From assembly GCF_949987535.1 (NCBI RefSeq), contig NW_026645871.1, positions 62,001 through 126,000 on the forward strand: DNA of 64,000 nucleotides, given 5' to 3'. Of this stretch, positions 24,474 through 38,540 are shown one piece after another; the stretch's first letter is position 1, and every line of letters starts with the position of its first letter. This DNA comes from Balaenoptera acutorostrata. Its lineage: Eukaryota; Chordata; Mammalia; Artiodactyla; Balaenopteridae. A model generated the notes under the pieces. The model saw nothing but the letters and a program-made list of their open reading frames with translations. It did not search any database and was not told the origin of the DNA. The position numbers and the translations under genes are program-made.

Positions 24474-26230
24474 ATGGTACCCATCCCATGGGTCCCAAAT
24501 CTCCAGGTTCAAGGGCACCTTCCTACGTCGAAAACAGGCATGAGAAACCCAGAAGATGGTACACCGTGTGATCGGGAAAGGTTTCTAAAACGCACCTCAT
24601 TTCTCATCTCCTTTGCTCGGGTTCGCCATTCCAACCGATTTACTAGCCATCTCCCTCCTTGGAGAATCAGCACCTTTAACCTACTGTTCCGTACAGGTTG
24701 CAATTTGTCCTGAGGATGAACGGGAAGAGGGGGAACCAATGAGAGACTAGCTCTAGGTGTTGGGACAGGCACAGGTCACTCTATTTTCCCATCAGGAAGA
24801 AGAATTAAGCACAAGCTCAGCCTGCCCCCCAGAACCAGAAGAGGGCCTGAAGCAATCCTGCGCTTTTGCGGCCAGCTCCCAAAAAAGCGAGTTGAAAAAT
24901 GGAGCTCAGGGGCACTGCAATTCACAAACCTGCAGAGTTTTAAATGATACCTCTCGTCCACAAATATATTAAGGGAAGGCAACGAAGAGGCTTTGAAAGC
25001 AAGGCAGAATTGCAGGAAACAGATTTCAGGAGGTAGATTCGAATCGCCTTGAAAGCACATGAAAAGCGGCAAAACGTGGACAATGATGCCCTTGGCCAAA
25101 AAGGGCGTATGCGTTTTTTCCTGAATATATTCAGGAAAAAACGCATACGCCCTTTTTGGCCAACCAAGCAACCTGGAAAGGCCAATCAGCGCTCCAAAGA
25201 AGTCTCGCTTCCCAGCGGGCAAAAGGGCCATGCGGAAAAAAGTGTCCAAACCAGAAATGCAGGACCGGCCATGGAGAAATGGGAGCCTTGCTACGCTGAT
25301 GGGTGGGATGTAAATTGCCAACAGCCACTCTGGAGAAGTGTACGGTGTGTTCTGAAACATCTAAAAAACACAGCTTGGAGAGCATAGGGCACTTCCACTC
25401 ATGGGCGTATAAATTGGGAAAACTAAAAATCAGCAAGACACAGGCACCCCAAAGTTTAGGGCTGCTCTGTTGACAAGAACCCCCACTTCATTACACCTTA
25501 AATATCCTAGGAAAGCGAAAAATGAATAAAGAAGTTGTGGTCCTCATGTACAATGGAATATCACTCAGCCAGGAAATCCACGTCATAAGGCTAGTAGCAG
25601 CACGATGAGTGGATTTAGGTACGACGATTCTAAGTGAAATAAGTCACACAGAGAAAGACACTTATCATAAGATATCACTTAGAGAGGGAATGTAAAAACC
25701 GCTACACTTGAACTGAATTACAAAACAGAACAGAGTCACACGTTCAGAAAACACACTATGGCTGCTGAACGGGAAAGGTGAGGTGGGGTGATGCATAAAA
25801 CAAGGGTTTCAAATTAGTTCAGATACCGTTCCATAAACCCAATATGTAAGAGACAAGACCTATTCTTTTTCAGTGAACTGGACTCAACACCCCCTATTCA
25901 CCGCACAAGAATATATCTGACTAGTAAGAATCTTCAAACCTATGTATTGATATCTCTCTGTAAGTGAGTCAAGGGGGTGTAAAGCGGCATAAACACAGCC
26001 GTGAAAAGCAGCTAAACCCCATTATAAAAATAAATTACTTTTCAAAACCCGTGAAACAAAGGCAGTGAAAGAGAGAGAAATTCTTACAAAATTCGTTCAG
26101 GGGCTGTGATGCAACCTGGATTGACCATATCTAGACCCACAGCTGATTGAGACATAAGGGTGGACACTCTTGGGGCTGAGAGGTTCGGTGAGGTGGGTGA
26201 GCCAACGTAGACCCTTTCAAGTAATACTGC
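24474..26230. repeat. Satellite monomer U14
   Basis: Length 1,757 bp. It has two single-base losses ('tattctttttcag' and 'gaggtgggtgag'). It starts the subfamily with 'ccaaccgattt' and 'cgtagaccc' that runs to U21. It shares 'acctactgttcc' with U16. Confidence 0.95.
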
Positions 26231-27987
26231 ATGGTACCCATCCCATGGGTCCCAAATCTCCAGGTTCAAGGGCACCTTCCTACGTCGAAAACAGGCATGA
26301 GAAACCCAGAAGATGGTACACCGTGTGATCGGGAAAGGTTTCTAAAACGCACCTCATTTCTCATCTCCTTTGCTCGGGTTCGCCATTCCAACCGATTTAC
26401 TAGCCATCTCCCTCCTTGGAGAATCAGCACCTTTAACCTCCTGTTCCGTACAGGTTGCAATTTGTCCTGAGGATGAACGGGAAGAGGGGGAACCAATGAG
26501 AGACTAGCTCTAGGTGTTGGGACAGGCACAGGTCACTCTATTTTCCCATCAGGAAGAAGAATTAAGCACAAGCTCAGCCTGCCCCCCAGAACCAGAAGAG
26601 GGCCTGAAGCAATCCTGCGCTTTTGCGGCCAGCTCCCAAAAAAGCGAGTTGAAAAATGGAGCTCAGGGGCACTGCAATTCACAAACCTGCAGAGTTTTAA
26701 ATGATACCTCTCGTCCACAAATATATTAAGGGAAGGCAACGAAGAGGCTTTGAAAGCAAGGCAGAATTGCAGGAAACAGATTTCAGGAGGTAGATTCGAA
26801 TCGCCTTGAAAGCACATGAAAAGCGGCAAAACGTGGACAATGATGCCCTTGGCCAAAAAGGGCGTATGCGTTTTTTCCTGAATATATTCAGGAAAAAACG
26901 CATACGCCCTTTTTGGCCAACCAAGCAACCTGGAAAGGCCAATCAGCGCTCCAAAGAAGTCTCGCTTCCCAGCGGGCAAAAGGGCCATGCGGAAAAAAGT
27001 GTCCAAACCAGAAATGCAGGACCGGCCATGGAGAAATGGGAGCCTTGCTACGCTGATGGGTGGGATGTAAATTGCCAACAGCCACTCTGGAGAAGTGTAC
27101 GGTGTGTTCTGAAACATCTAAAAAACACAGCTTGGAGAGCATAGGGCACTTCCACTCATGGGCGTATAAATTGGGAAAACTAAAAATCAGCAAGACACAG
27201 GCACCCCAAAGTTTAGGGCTGCTCTGTTGACAAGAACCCCCACTTCATTACACCTTAAATATCCTAGGAAAGCGAAAAATGAATAAAGAAGTTGTGGTCC
27301 TCATGTACAATGGAATATCACTCAGCCAGGAAATCCACGTCATAAGGCTAGTAGCAGCACGATGAGTGGATTTAGGTACGACGATTCTAAGTGAAATAAG
27401 TCACACAGAGAAAGACACTTATCATAAGATATCACTTAGAGAGGGAATGTAAAAACCGCTACACTTGAACTGAATTACAAAACAGAACAGAGTCACACGT
27501 TCAGAAAACAAACTATGGCTGCTGAACGGGAAAGGTGAGGTGGGGTGATGCATAAAACAAGGGTTTCAAATTAGCTCAGATACCGTTCCATAAACCCAAT
27601 ATGTAAGAGACAAGACCTATTCTTTTTCAGTGAACTGGACTCAACACCCCCTATTCACCGCACAAGAATATATCTGACTAGTAAGAATCTTCAAACCTAT
27701 GTATTGATATCTCTCTGTAAGTGAGTCAAGGGGGTGTAAAGCGGCATAAACACAGCCGTGAAAAGCAGCTAAACCCCATTATAAAAATAAATTACTTTTC
27801 AAAACCCGTGAAACAAAGGCAGTGAAAGAGAGAGAAATTCTTACAAAATTCGTTCAGGGGCTGTGATGCAACCTGGATTGACCATATCTAGACCCACAGC
27901 TGATTGAGACATAAGGGTGGACACTCTTGGGGCTGAGAGGTTCGGTGAGGTGGGTGAGCCAACGTAGACCCTTTCAAGTAATACTGC
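26231..27987. repeat. Satellite monomer U15
   Basis: Length 1,757 bp, with the same two single-base losses as U14, but it keeps 'acctcctgttcc'. It is the first unit with 'aaaacaaactatgg'. Confidence 0.95.
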
Positions 27988-29746
27988 ATGGTACCCATCC
28001 CATGGGTCCCAAATCTCCAGGTTCAAGGGCACCTTCCTACGTCGAAAACAGGCATGAGAAACCCAGAAGATGGTACACCGTGTGATCGGGAAAGGTTTCT
28101 AAAACGCACCTCATTTCTCATCTCCTTTGCTCGGGTTCGCCATTCCAACCGATTTACTAGCCATCTCCCTCCTTGGAGAATCAGCACCTTTAACCTACTG
28201 TTCCGTACAGGTTGCAATTTGTCCTGAGGATGAACGGGAAGAGGGGGAACCAATGAGAGACTAGCTCTAGGTGTTGGGACAGGCACAGGTCACTCTATTT
28301 TCCCATCAGGAAGAAGAATTAAGCACAAGCTCAGCCTGCCCCCCAGAACCAGAAGAGGGCCTGAAGCAATCCTGCGCTTTTGCGGCCAGCTCCCAAAAAA
28401 GCGAGTTGAAAAATGGAGCTCAGGGGCACTGCAATTCACAAACCTGCAGAGTTTTAAATGATACCTCTCGTCCACAAATATATTAAGGGAAGGCAACGAA
28501 GAGGCTTTGAAAGCAAGGCAGAATTGCAGGCAACAGATTTCAGGAGGTAGATTCGAATCGCCTTGAAAGCACATGAAAAGCGGCAAAACGTGGACAATGA
28601 TGCCCTTGGCCAAAAAGGGCGTATGCGTTTTTTCCTGAATATATTCAGGAAAAAACGCATACGCCCTTTTTGGCCAACCAAGCAACCTGGAAAGGCCAAT
28701 CAGCGCTCCAAAGAAGTCTCGCTTCCCAGCGGGCAAAAGGGCCATGCGGAAAAAAGTGTCCAAACCAGAAATGCAGGACCGGCCATGGAGAAATGGGAGC
28801 CTTGCTACGCTGATGGGTGGGATGTAAATTGCCAACAGCCACTCTGGAGAAGTGTACGGTGTGTTCTGAAACATCTAAAAAACACAGCTTGGAGAGCATA
28901 GGGCACTTCCACTCATGGGCGTATAAATTGGGAAAACTAAAAATCAGCAAGACACAGGCACCCCAAAGTTTAGGGCTGCTCTGTTGACAAGAACCCCCAC
29001 TTCATTACACCTTAAATATCCTAGGAAAGCGAAAAATGAATAAAGAAGTTGTGGTCCTCATGTACAATGGAATATCACTCAGCCAGGAAATCCACGTCAT
29101 AAGGCTAGTAGCAGCACGATGAGTGGATTTAGGTACGACGATTCTAAGTGAAATAAGTCACACAGAGAAAGACACTTATCATAAGATATCACTTAGAGAG
29201 GGAATGTAAAAACCGCTACACTTGAACTGAATTACAAAACAGAACAGAGTCACACGTTCAGAAAACAAACTATGGCTGCTGAACGGGAAAGGTGAGGTGG
29301 GGTGATGCATAAAACAAGGGTTTCAAATTAGCTCAGATACCGTTCCATAAACCCAATATGTAAGAGACAAGACCTATTCCTTTTTCAGTGAACTGGACTC
29401 AACACCCCCTATTCACCGCACAAGAATATATCAGACTAGTAAGAATCTTCAAACCTATGTATTGATATCTCTCTGTAAGTGAGTCAAGGGGGTGTAAAGC
29501 GGCATAAACACAGCCGTGAAAAGCAGCTAAACCCCATTATAAAAATAAATTACTTTTCAAAACCCGTGACACAAAGGCAGTGAAAGAGAGAGAAATTCTT
29601 ACAAAATTCGTTCAGGGGCTGTGATGCAACCTGGATTGACCATATCTAGACCCGCAGCTGATTGAGACATAAGGGTGGACACTCTTGGGGCTGAGAGGTT
29701 CGGTGAGGTTGGGTGAGCCAACGTAGACCCTTTCAAGTAATACTGC
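27988..29746. repeat. Satellite monomer U16 (trimer copy 1, position 1)
   Basis: Length 1,759 bp. It carries 'gcaggcaacag', 'aaaacaaacta', 'tatcagactag' and 'gacccgcagc', all repeated in U19 at offset 5,276. Confidence 0.95.
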
Positions 29747-31505
29747 ATGGTACCCATCCCATGGGTCCCAAATCTCCAGGTTCAAGGGCATCTTCCTACG
29801 TCGAAAACAGGCATGAGAAACCCAGAAGATGGTACACCGTGTGACCGGGAAAGGTTTCTAAAACGCACCTCATTTCTCATCTCCTTTGCTCGGGTTCGCC
29901 ATTCCAACCGATTTACTAGCCATCTCCCTCCTTGGAGAATCAGCACCTTTAACCTACTGTTCCGTACAGGTTGCAATTTGTCCTGAGGATGAACGGGAAG
30001 AGGGGGAACCAATGAGAGACTAGCTCTAGGTGTTGGGACAGGCAGAGGTCACTCTATTTTCCCATCAGGAAGAAGAATTAAGCACAAGCTCAGCCTGCCC
30101 CCCAGAACCAGAAGAGGGCCTGAAGCAATCCTGCGCTTTTGCGGCCAGCTCCCAAAAAAGCGAGTTGAAAAATGGAGCTCAGGGGCACTGCAATTCACAA
30201 ACCTGCAGAGTTTTAAATGATACCTCTCGTCCACAAATATATTAAGGGAAGGCAACGAAGAGGCTTTGAAAGCAAGGCAGAATTGCAGGAAACAGATTTC
30301 AGGAGGTAGATTCGAATCGCCTTGAAAGCACATGAAAAGCGGCAAAACGTGGACAATGATGCCCTTGGCCAAAAAGGGCGTATGCGTTTTTTCCTGAATA
30401 TATTCAGGAAAAAACGCATACGCCCTTTTTGGCCAACCAAGCAACCTGGAAAGGCCAATCAGCGCTCCAAAGAAGTCTCGCTTCCCAGCGGGCAAAAGGG
30501 CCATGCGGAAAAAAGTGTCCAAACCAGAAATGCAGGACCGGCCATGGAGAAATGGGAGCCTTGCTAGGCTGATGGGTGGGATGTAAATTGCCAACAGCCA
30601 CTCTGGAGAAGTGTACGGTGTGTTCTGAAACATCTAAAAAACACAGCTTGGAGAGCATAGGGCACTTCCACTCATGGGCGTATAAATTGGGAAAACTAAA
30701 AATCAGCAAGACACAGGCACCCCAAAGTTTAGGGCTGCTCTGTTGACAAGAACCCCCACTTCATTACACCTTAAATATCCTAGGAAAGCGAAAAATGAAT
30801 AAAGAAGTTGTGGTCCTCATGTACAATGGAATATCACTCAGCCAGGAAATCCACGTCATAAGGCTAGTAGCAGCACGATGAGTGGATTTAGGTACGACGA
30901 TTCTAAGTGAAATAAGTCACACAGAGAAAGACACTTATCATAAGATATCACTTAGAGAGGGAATGTAAAAACCGCTACACTTGAACTGAATTACAAAACA
31001 GAACAGATTCACACGTTCAGGAAACACACTATGGCTGCTGAACGGGAAAGGTGAGGTGGGGTGATGCATAAAACAAGGGTTTTAAATTAGCTCCGGTACC
31101 GTTCCATAAACCCAATATGTAAGAGACAAGACCTATTCCTTTTTCAGTGAACTGGACTCAACACCCCCTATTCACCGCACAAGAATATATCTGACTAGTA
31201 AGAATCTTCAAACCTATGTATTGATATCTCTCTGTAAGTGAGTCAAGGGGGTGTAAAGCGGCATAAACACAGCCGTGAAAAGCAGCTAAACCCCATTATA
31301 AAAATAAATTACTTTTCAAAACCCGTGAAACAAAGGCAGTGAAAGAGAGAGAAATTCTTACAAAATTCGTTCAGGGGCTGTGATGCAACCTGGATTGACC
31401 ATATCTAGACCCGCAGCTGATTGAGACATAAGGGTGGACACTCTTGGGGCTGAGAGGTTCGGTGAGGTTGGGTGAGCCAACGTAGACCCTTTCAAGTAAT
31501 ACTGC
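29747..31505. repeat. Satellite monomer U17 (trimer copy 1, position 2)
   Basis: Length 1,759 bp. It carries 'gtgaccggg', 'ggcagaggtc', 'gctaggctg' and 'agattcacacg', repeated in U20. A 'gatacc' to 'ggtacc' change gives a second KpnI site at 31095-31100. Confidence 0.95.
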
Positions 31506-33263
31506 ATGGTACCCATCCCATGGGTCCCAAATCTCCAGGTTCAAGGGCATCTTCCTACGTCGAAAACAGGCATGAGAAACCCAGAAGATGGTACACCGTG
31601 TGATCGGGAAAGGTTTCTAAAACGCACCTCATTTCTCATCTCCTTTGCTCGGGTTCGCCATTCCAACCGATTTACTAGCCATCTCCCTCCTTGGAGAATC
31701 AGCACCTTTAACCTATTGTTCCGTACAGGTTGCAATTTGTCCTGAGGATGAACGGGAAGAGGGGGAACCAATGAGAGACTAGCTCTAGGTGTTGGGACAG
31801 GCACAGGTCACTCTATTTTCCCATCAGGAAGAAGAATTAAGCACAAGCTCAGCCTGCCCCCCAGAACCAGAAGAGGGCCTGAAGCAATCCTGCGCTTTTG
31901 CGGCCAGCTCCCAAAAAAGCGAGTTGAAAAATGGAGCTCAGGGGCACTGCAATTCACAAACCTGCAGAGTTTTAAATGATACCTCTCGTCCACAAATATA
32001 TTAAGGGAAGGCAACGAAGTGGCTTTGAAAGCAAGGCAGAATTGCAGGAAACAGATTTCAGGAGGTAGATTCGAATCGCCTTGAAAGCACATGAAAAGCG
32101 GCAAAACGTGGACAATGATGCCCTTGGCCAAAAAGGGCGTATGCGTTTTTTCCTGAATATATTCAGGAAAAAACGCATACGCCCTTTTTGGCCAACCAAG
32201 CAACCTGGAAAGGCCAATCAGCGCTCCAAAGAAGTCTCGCTTCCCAGCGGGCAAAAGGGCCATGCGGAAAAAAGTGTCCAAACCAGAAATGCAGGACCGG
32301 CCATGGAGAAATGGGAGCCTTGCTAGGCTGATGGGTGGGATGTAAATTGCCAACAGCCACTCTGGAGAAGTGTACGGTGTGTTCTGAAACATCTAAAAAA
32401 CACAGCTTGGAGAGCATAGGGCACTTCCACTCATGGGCGTATAAATTGGGAAAACTAAAAATCAGCAAGACACAGGCACCCCAAAGTTTAGGGCTGCTCT
32501 GTTGACAAGAAACCCCACTTCATTACACCTTAAATATCCTAGGAAAGCGAAAAATGAATAAAGAAGTTGTGGTCCTCATGTACAATGGAATATCACTCAG
32601 CCAGGAAATCCACGTCATAAGGCTAGTAGCAGCACGATGAGTGGATTTAGGTACGACGATTCTAAGTGAAATAAGTCACACAGAAAAAGACACTTATCAT
32701 AAGATATCACTTAGAGAGGGAATGTAAAAACCGCTACACTTGAACTGAATTACAAAACAGAACAGAGTCACACGTTTAGGAAACACACTATGGCTGCTGA
32801 ACGGGAAAGGTGAGGTGGGGTGATGCATAAAACAAGGGTTTTAAATTAGCTCCGGTACCGTTCCATAAACCCAATATGTAAGAGACAAGACCTATTCCTT
32901 TTTCAGTGAACTGGACTCAACATCCCCTATTCACCGCACAAGAATATATCTGACTAGTAAGAATCTTCAAACCTATGTATTGATATCTCTCTGTAAGTGA
33001 GTCAAGGGGGTGTAAAGCGGCATAAACACAGCCGTGAAAAGCAGCTAAACCCCATTATAAAAATAAATTACTTTTCAAAACCCGTGAAACAAAGACAGTG
33101 AAAGAGAGAGAAATTCTTACAAAATTCGTTCAGGGGCTGTGATGCAACCTGGATTGACCATATCTAGACCCACAGCTGATTGAGACATAAGGGTGGACAC
33201 TCTTGGGGCTGAGAGGTTCGGTGAGGTGGGTGAGCCAACGTAGACCCTTTCAAGTAATACTGC
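31506..33263. repeat. Satellite monomer U18 (trimer copy 1, position 3; junction unit)
   Basis: Length 1,758 bp. It carries 'cgaagtggctt', 'gaaaccccac', 'acctattgttcc', 'caacatcccc' and a second KpnI site (32854-32859), repeated in U21. Its tail switches to the U13-U15 form ('gaggtgggtgag', 33230 region), which marks the duplication junction. Confidence 0.95.
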
Positions 33264-35022
33264 ATGGTACCCATCCCATGGGTCCCAAATCTCCAGGTTC
33301 AAGGGCACCTTCCTACGTCGAAAACAGGCATGAGAAACCCAGAAGATGGTACACCGTGTGATCGGGAAAGGTTTCTAAAACGCACCTCATTTCTCATCTC
33401 CTTTGCTCGGGTTCGCCATTCCAACCGATTTACTAGCCATCTCCCTCCTTGGAGAATCAGCACCTTTAACCTACTGTTCCGTACAGGTTGCAATTTGTCC
33501 TGAGGATGAACGGGAAGAGGGGGAACCAATGAGAGACTAGCTCTAGGTGTTGGGACAGGCACAGGTCACTCTATTTTCCCATCAGGAAGAAGAATTAAGC
33601 ACAAGCTCAGCCTGCCCCCCAGAACCAGAAGAGGGCCTGAAGCAATCCTGCGCTTTTGCGGCCAGCTCCCAAAAAAGCGAGTTGAAAAATGGAGCTCAGG
33701 GGCACTGCAATTCACAAACCTGCAGAGTTTTAAATGATACCTCTCGTCCACAAATATATTAAGGGAAGGCAACGAAGAGGCTTTGAAAGCAAGGCAGAAT
33801 TGCAGGCAACAGATTTCAGGAGGTAGATTCGAATCGCCTTGAAAGCACATGAAAAGCGGCAAAACGTGGACAATGATGCCCTTGGCCAAAAAGGGCGTAT
33901 GCGTTTTTTCCTGAATATATTCAGGAAAAAACGCATACGCCCTTTTTGGCCAACCAAGCAACCTGGAAAGGCCAATCAGCGCTCCAAAGAAGTCTCGCTT
34001 CCCAGCGGGCAAAAGGGCCATGCGGAAAAAAGTGTCCAAACCAGAAATGCAGGACCGGCCATGGAGAAATGGGAGCCTTGCTACGCTGATGGGTGGGATG
34101 TAAATTGCCAACAGCCACTCTGGAGAAGTGTACGGTGTGTTCTGAAACATCTAAAAAACACAGCTTGGAGAGCATAGGGCACTTCCACTCATGGGCGTAT
34201 AAATTGGGAAAACTAAAAATCAGCAAGACACAGGCACCCCAAAGTTTAGGGCTGCTCTGTTGACAAGAACCCCCACTTCATTACACCTTAAATATCCTAG
34301 GAAAGCGAAAAATGAATAAAGAAGTTGTGGTCCTCATGTACAATGGAATATCACTCAGCCAGGAAATCCACGTCATAAGGCTAGTAGCAGCACGATGAGT
34401 GGATTTAGGTACGACGATTCTAAGTGAAATAAGTCACACAGAGAAAGACACTTATCATAAGATATCACTTAGAGAGGGAATGTAAAAACCGCTACACTTG
34501 AACTGAATTACAAAACAGAACAGAGTCACACGTTCAGAAAACAAACTATGGCTGCTGAACGGGAAAGGTGAGGTGGGGTGATGCATAAAACAAGGGTTTC
34601 AAATTAGCTCAGATACCGTTCCATAAACCCAATATGTAAGAGACAAGACCTATTCCTTTTTCAGTGAACTGGACTCAACACCCCCTATTCACCGCACAAG
34701 AATATATCAGACTAGTAAGAATCTTCAAACCTATGTATTGATATCTCTCTGTAAGTGAGTCAAGGGGGTGTAAAGCGGCATAAACACAGCCGTGAAAAGC
34801 AGCTAAACCCCATTATAAAAATAAATTACTTTTCAAAACCCGTGACACAAAGGCAGTGAAAGAGAGAGAAATTCTTACAAAATTCGTTCAGGGGCTGTGA
34901 TGCAACCTGGATTGACCATATCTAGACCCGCAGCTGATTGAGACATAAGGGTGGACACTCTTGGGGCTGAGAGGTTCGGTGAGGTTGGGTGAGCCAACGT
35001 AGACCCTTTCAAGTAATACTGC
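33264..35022. repeat. Satellite monomer U19 (trimer copy 2, counterpart of U16)
   Basis: Length 1,759 bp. All of U16's rare variants reappear. I noticed no difference between the two by eye. Confidence 0.95.
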
Positions 35023-36781
35023 ATGGTACCCATCCCATGGGTCCCAAATCTCCAGGTTCAAGGGCATCTTCCTACGTCGAAAACAGGCATGAGAAACCCA
35101 GAAGATGGTACACCGTGTGACCGGGAAAGGTTTCTAAAACGCACCTCATTTCTCATCTCCTTTGCTCGGGTTCGCCATTCCAACCGATTTACTAGCCATC
35201 TCCCTCCTTGGAGAATCAGCACCTTTAACCTACTGTTCCGTACAGGTTGCAATTTGTCCTGAGGATGAACGGGAAGAGGGGGAACCAATGAGAGACTAGC
35301 TCTAGGTGTTGGGACAGGCAGAGGTCACTCTATTTTCCCATCAGGAAGAAGAATTAAGCACAAGCTCAGCCTGCCCCCCAGAACCAGAAGAGGGCCTGAA
35401 GCAATCCTGCGCTTTTGCGGCCAGCTCCCAAAAAAGCGAGTTGAAAAATGGAGCTCAGGGGCACTGCAATTCACAAACCTGCAGAGTTTTAAATGATACC
35501 TCTCGTCCACAAATATATTAAGGGAAGGCAACGAAGAGGCTTTGAAAGCAAGGCAGAATTGCAGGAAACAGATTTCAGGAGGTAGATTCGAATCGCCTTG
35601 AAAGCACATGAAAAGCGGCAAAACGTGGACAATGATGCCCTTGGCCAAAAAGGGCGTATGCGTTTTTTCCTGAATATATTCAGGAAAAAACGCATACGCC
35701 CTTTTTGGCCAACCAAGCAACCTGGAAAGGCCAATCAGCGCTCCAAAGAAGTCTCGCTTCCCAGCGGGCAAAAGGGCCATGCGGAAAAAAGTGTCCAAAC
35801 CAGAAATGCAGGACCGGCCATGGAGAAATGGGAGCCTTGCTAGGCTGATGGGTGGGATGTAAATTGCCAACAGCCACTCTGGAGAAGTGTACGGTGTGTT
35901 CTGAAACATCTAAAAAACACAGCTTGGAGAGCATAGGGCACTTCCACTCATGGGCGTATAAATTGGGAAAACTAAAAATCAGCAAGACACAGGCACCCCA
36001 AAGTTTAGGGCTGCTCTGTTGACAAGAACCCCCACTTCATTACACCTTAAATATCCTAGGAAAGCGAAAAATGAATAAAGAAGTTGTGGTCCTCATGTAC
36101 AATGGAATATCACTCAGCCAGGAAATCCACGTCATAAGGCTAGTAGCAGCACGATGAGTGGATTTAGGTACGACGATTCTAAGTGAAATAAGTCACACAG
36201 AGAAAGACACTTATCATAAGATATCACTTAGAGAGGGAATGTAAAAACCGCTACACTTGAACTGAATTACAAAACAGAACAGATTCACACGTTCAGGAAA
36301 CACACTATGGCTGCTGAACGGGAAAGGTGAGGTGGGGTGATGCATAAAACAAGGGTTTTAAATTAGCTCCGGTACCGTTCCATAAACCCAATATGTAAGA
36401 GACAAGACCTATTCCTTTTTCAGTGAACTGGACTCAACACCCCCTATTCACCGCACAAGAATATATCTGACTAGTAAGAATCTTCAAACCTATGTATTGA
36501 TATCTCTCTGTAAGTGAGTCAAGGGGGTGTAAAGCGGCATAAACACAGCCGTGAAAAGCAGCTAAACCCCATTATAAAAATAAATTACTTTTCAAAACCC
36601 GTGAAACAAAGGCAGTGAAAGAGAGAGAAATTCTTACAAAATTCGTTCAGGGGCTGTGATGCAACCTGGATTGACCATATCTAGACCCGCAGCTGATTGA
36701 GACATAAGGGTGGACACTCTTGGGGCTGAGAGGTTCGGTGAGGTTGGGTGAGCCAACGTAGACCCTTTCAAGTAATACTGC
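35023..36781. repeat. Satellite monomer U20 (trimer copy 2, counterpart of U17)
   Basis: Length 1,759 bp. It has U17's variants, including the second KpnI site at 36371-36376. Confidence 0.95.
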
Positions 36782-38540
36782 ATGGTACCCATCCCATGGG
36801 TCCCAAATCTCCAGGTTCAAGGGCATCTTCCTACGTCGAAAACAGGCATGAGAAACCCAGAAGATGGTACACCGTGTGATCGGGAAAGGTTTCTAAAACG
36901 CACCTCATTTCTCATCTCCTTTGCTCGGGTTCGCCATTCCAACCGATTTACTAGCCATCTCCCTCCTTGGAGAATCAGCACCTTTAACCTATTGTTCCGT
37001 ACAGGTTGCAATTTGTCCTGAGGATGAACGGGAAGAGGGGGAACCAATGAGAGACTAGCTCTAGGTGTTGGGACAGGCACAGGTCACTCTATTTTCCCAT
37101 CAGGAAGAAGAATTAAGCACAAGCTCAGCCTGCCCCCCAGAACCAGAAGAGGGCCTGAAGCAATCCTGCGCTTTTGCGGCCAGCTCCCAAAAAAGCGAGT
37201 TGAAAAATGGAGCTCAGGGGCACTGCAATTCACAAACCTGCAGAGTTTTAAATGATACCTCTCGTCCACAAATATATTAAGGGAAGGCAACGAAGTGGCT
37301 TTGAAAGCAAGGCAGAATTGCAGGAAACAGATTTCAGGAGGTAGATTCGAATCGCCTTGAAAGCACATGAAAAGCGGCAAAACGTGGACAATGATGCCCT
37401 TGGCCAAAAAGGGCGTATGCGTTTTTTCCTGAATATATTCAGGAAAAAACGCATACGCCCTTTTTGGCCAACCAAGCAACCTGGAAAGGCCAATCAGCGC
37501 TCCAAAGAAGTCTCGCTTCCCAGCGGGCAAAAGGGCCATGCGGAAAAAAGTGTCCAAACCAGAAATGCAGGACCGGCCATGGAGAAATGGGAGCCTTGCT
37601 AGGCTGATGGGTGGGATGTAAATTGCCAACAGCCACTCTGGAGAAGTGTACGGTGTGTTCTGAAACATCTAAAAAACACAGCTTGGAGAGCATAGGGCAC
37701 TTCCACTCATGGGCGTATAAATTGGGAAAACTAAAAATCAGCAAGACACAGGCACCCCAAAGTTTAGGGCTGCTCTGTTGACAAGAAACCCCACTTCATT
37801 ACACCTTAAATATCCTAGGAAAGCGAAAAATGAATAAAGAAGTTGTGGTCCTCATGTACAATGGAATATCACTCAGCCAGGAAATCCACGTCATAAGGCT
37901 AGTAGCAGCACGATGAGTGGATTTAGGTACGATGATTCTAAGTGAAATAAGTCACACAGAAAAAGACACTTATCATAAGATATCACTTAGAGAGGGAATG
38001 TAAAAACCGCTACACTTGAACTGAATTACAAAACAGAACAGAGTCACACGTTTAGGAAACACACTATGGCTGCTGAACGGGAAAGGTGAGGTGGGGTGAT
38101 GCATAAAACAAGGGTTTTAAATTAGCTCCGGTACCGTTCCATAAACCCAATATGTAAGAGACAAGACCTATTCCTTTTTCAGTGAACTGGACTCAACATC
38201 CCCTATTCACCGCACAAGAATATATCTGACTAGTAAGAATCTTCAAACCTATGTATTGATATCTCTCTGTAAGTGAGTCAAGGGGGTGTAAAGCGGCATA
38301 AACACAGCCGTGAAAAGCAGCTAAACCCCATTATAAAAATAAATTACTTTTCAAAACCCGTGAAACAAAGACAGTGAAAGAGAGAGAAATTCTTACAAAA
38401 TTCGTTCAGGGGCTGTGATGCAACCTGGATTGACCATATCTAGACCCACAGCTGATTGAGACATAAGGGTGGACACTCTTGGGGCTGAGAGGTTCGGTGA
38501 GGTTGGGTGAGCCAACGCAGACCCTTTCAAGTAATACTGC
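36782..38540. repeat. Satellite monomer U21 (trimer copy 2, counterpart of U18)
   Basis: Length 1,759 bp. It has U18's variants and the second KpnI site at 38130-38135. It differs from U18 by T at 37933 (C at 32657) and by a right-hand tail of the later-unit form ('gaggttgggtgagccaacgc'). Confidence 0.95.

Larger units (their letters stand above)
27900..38450. repeat. Tandem duplication of a three-monomer block (2 x 5,276 bp)
   Basis: U16-U17-U18 and U19-U20-U21 share all rare variants in the same order at an exact offset of 5,276 bp, including single-base-loss status and the added KpnI sites. From marker switches the left edge lies between about 27.82 and 27.95 kb, the internal junction between about 33.10 and 33.23 kb, and the right edge between about 38.37 and 38.51 kb. 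The only internal difference I found is 32657 C against 37933 T. Confidence 0.88.

Noticed and set aside
24327..24518. Minus-strand 63-codon ORF seen only in U13-U15 and U18 tails
   Set aside because: It is created by the single-base loss in 'gaggtgggtgag', which shifts frame. There is no protein similarity.
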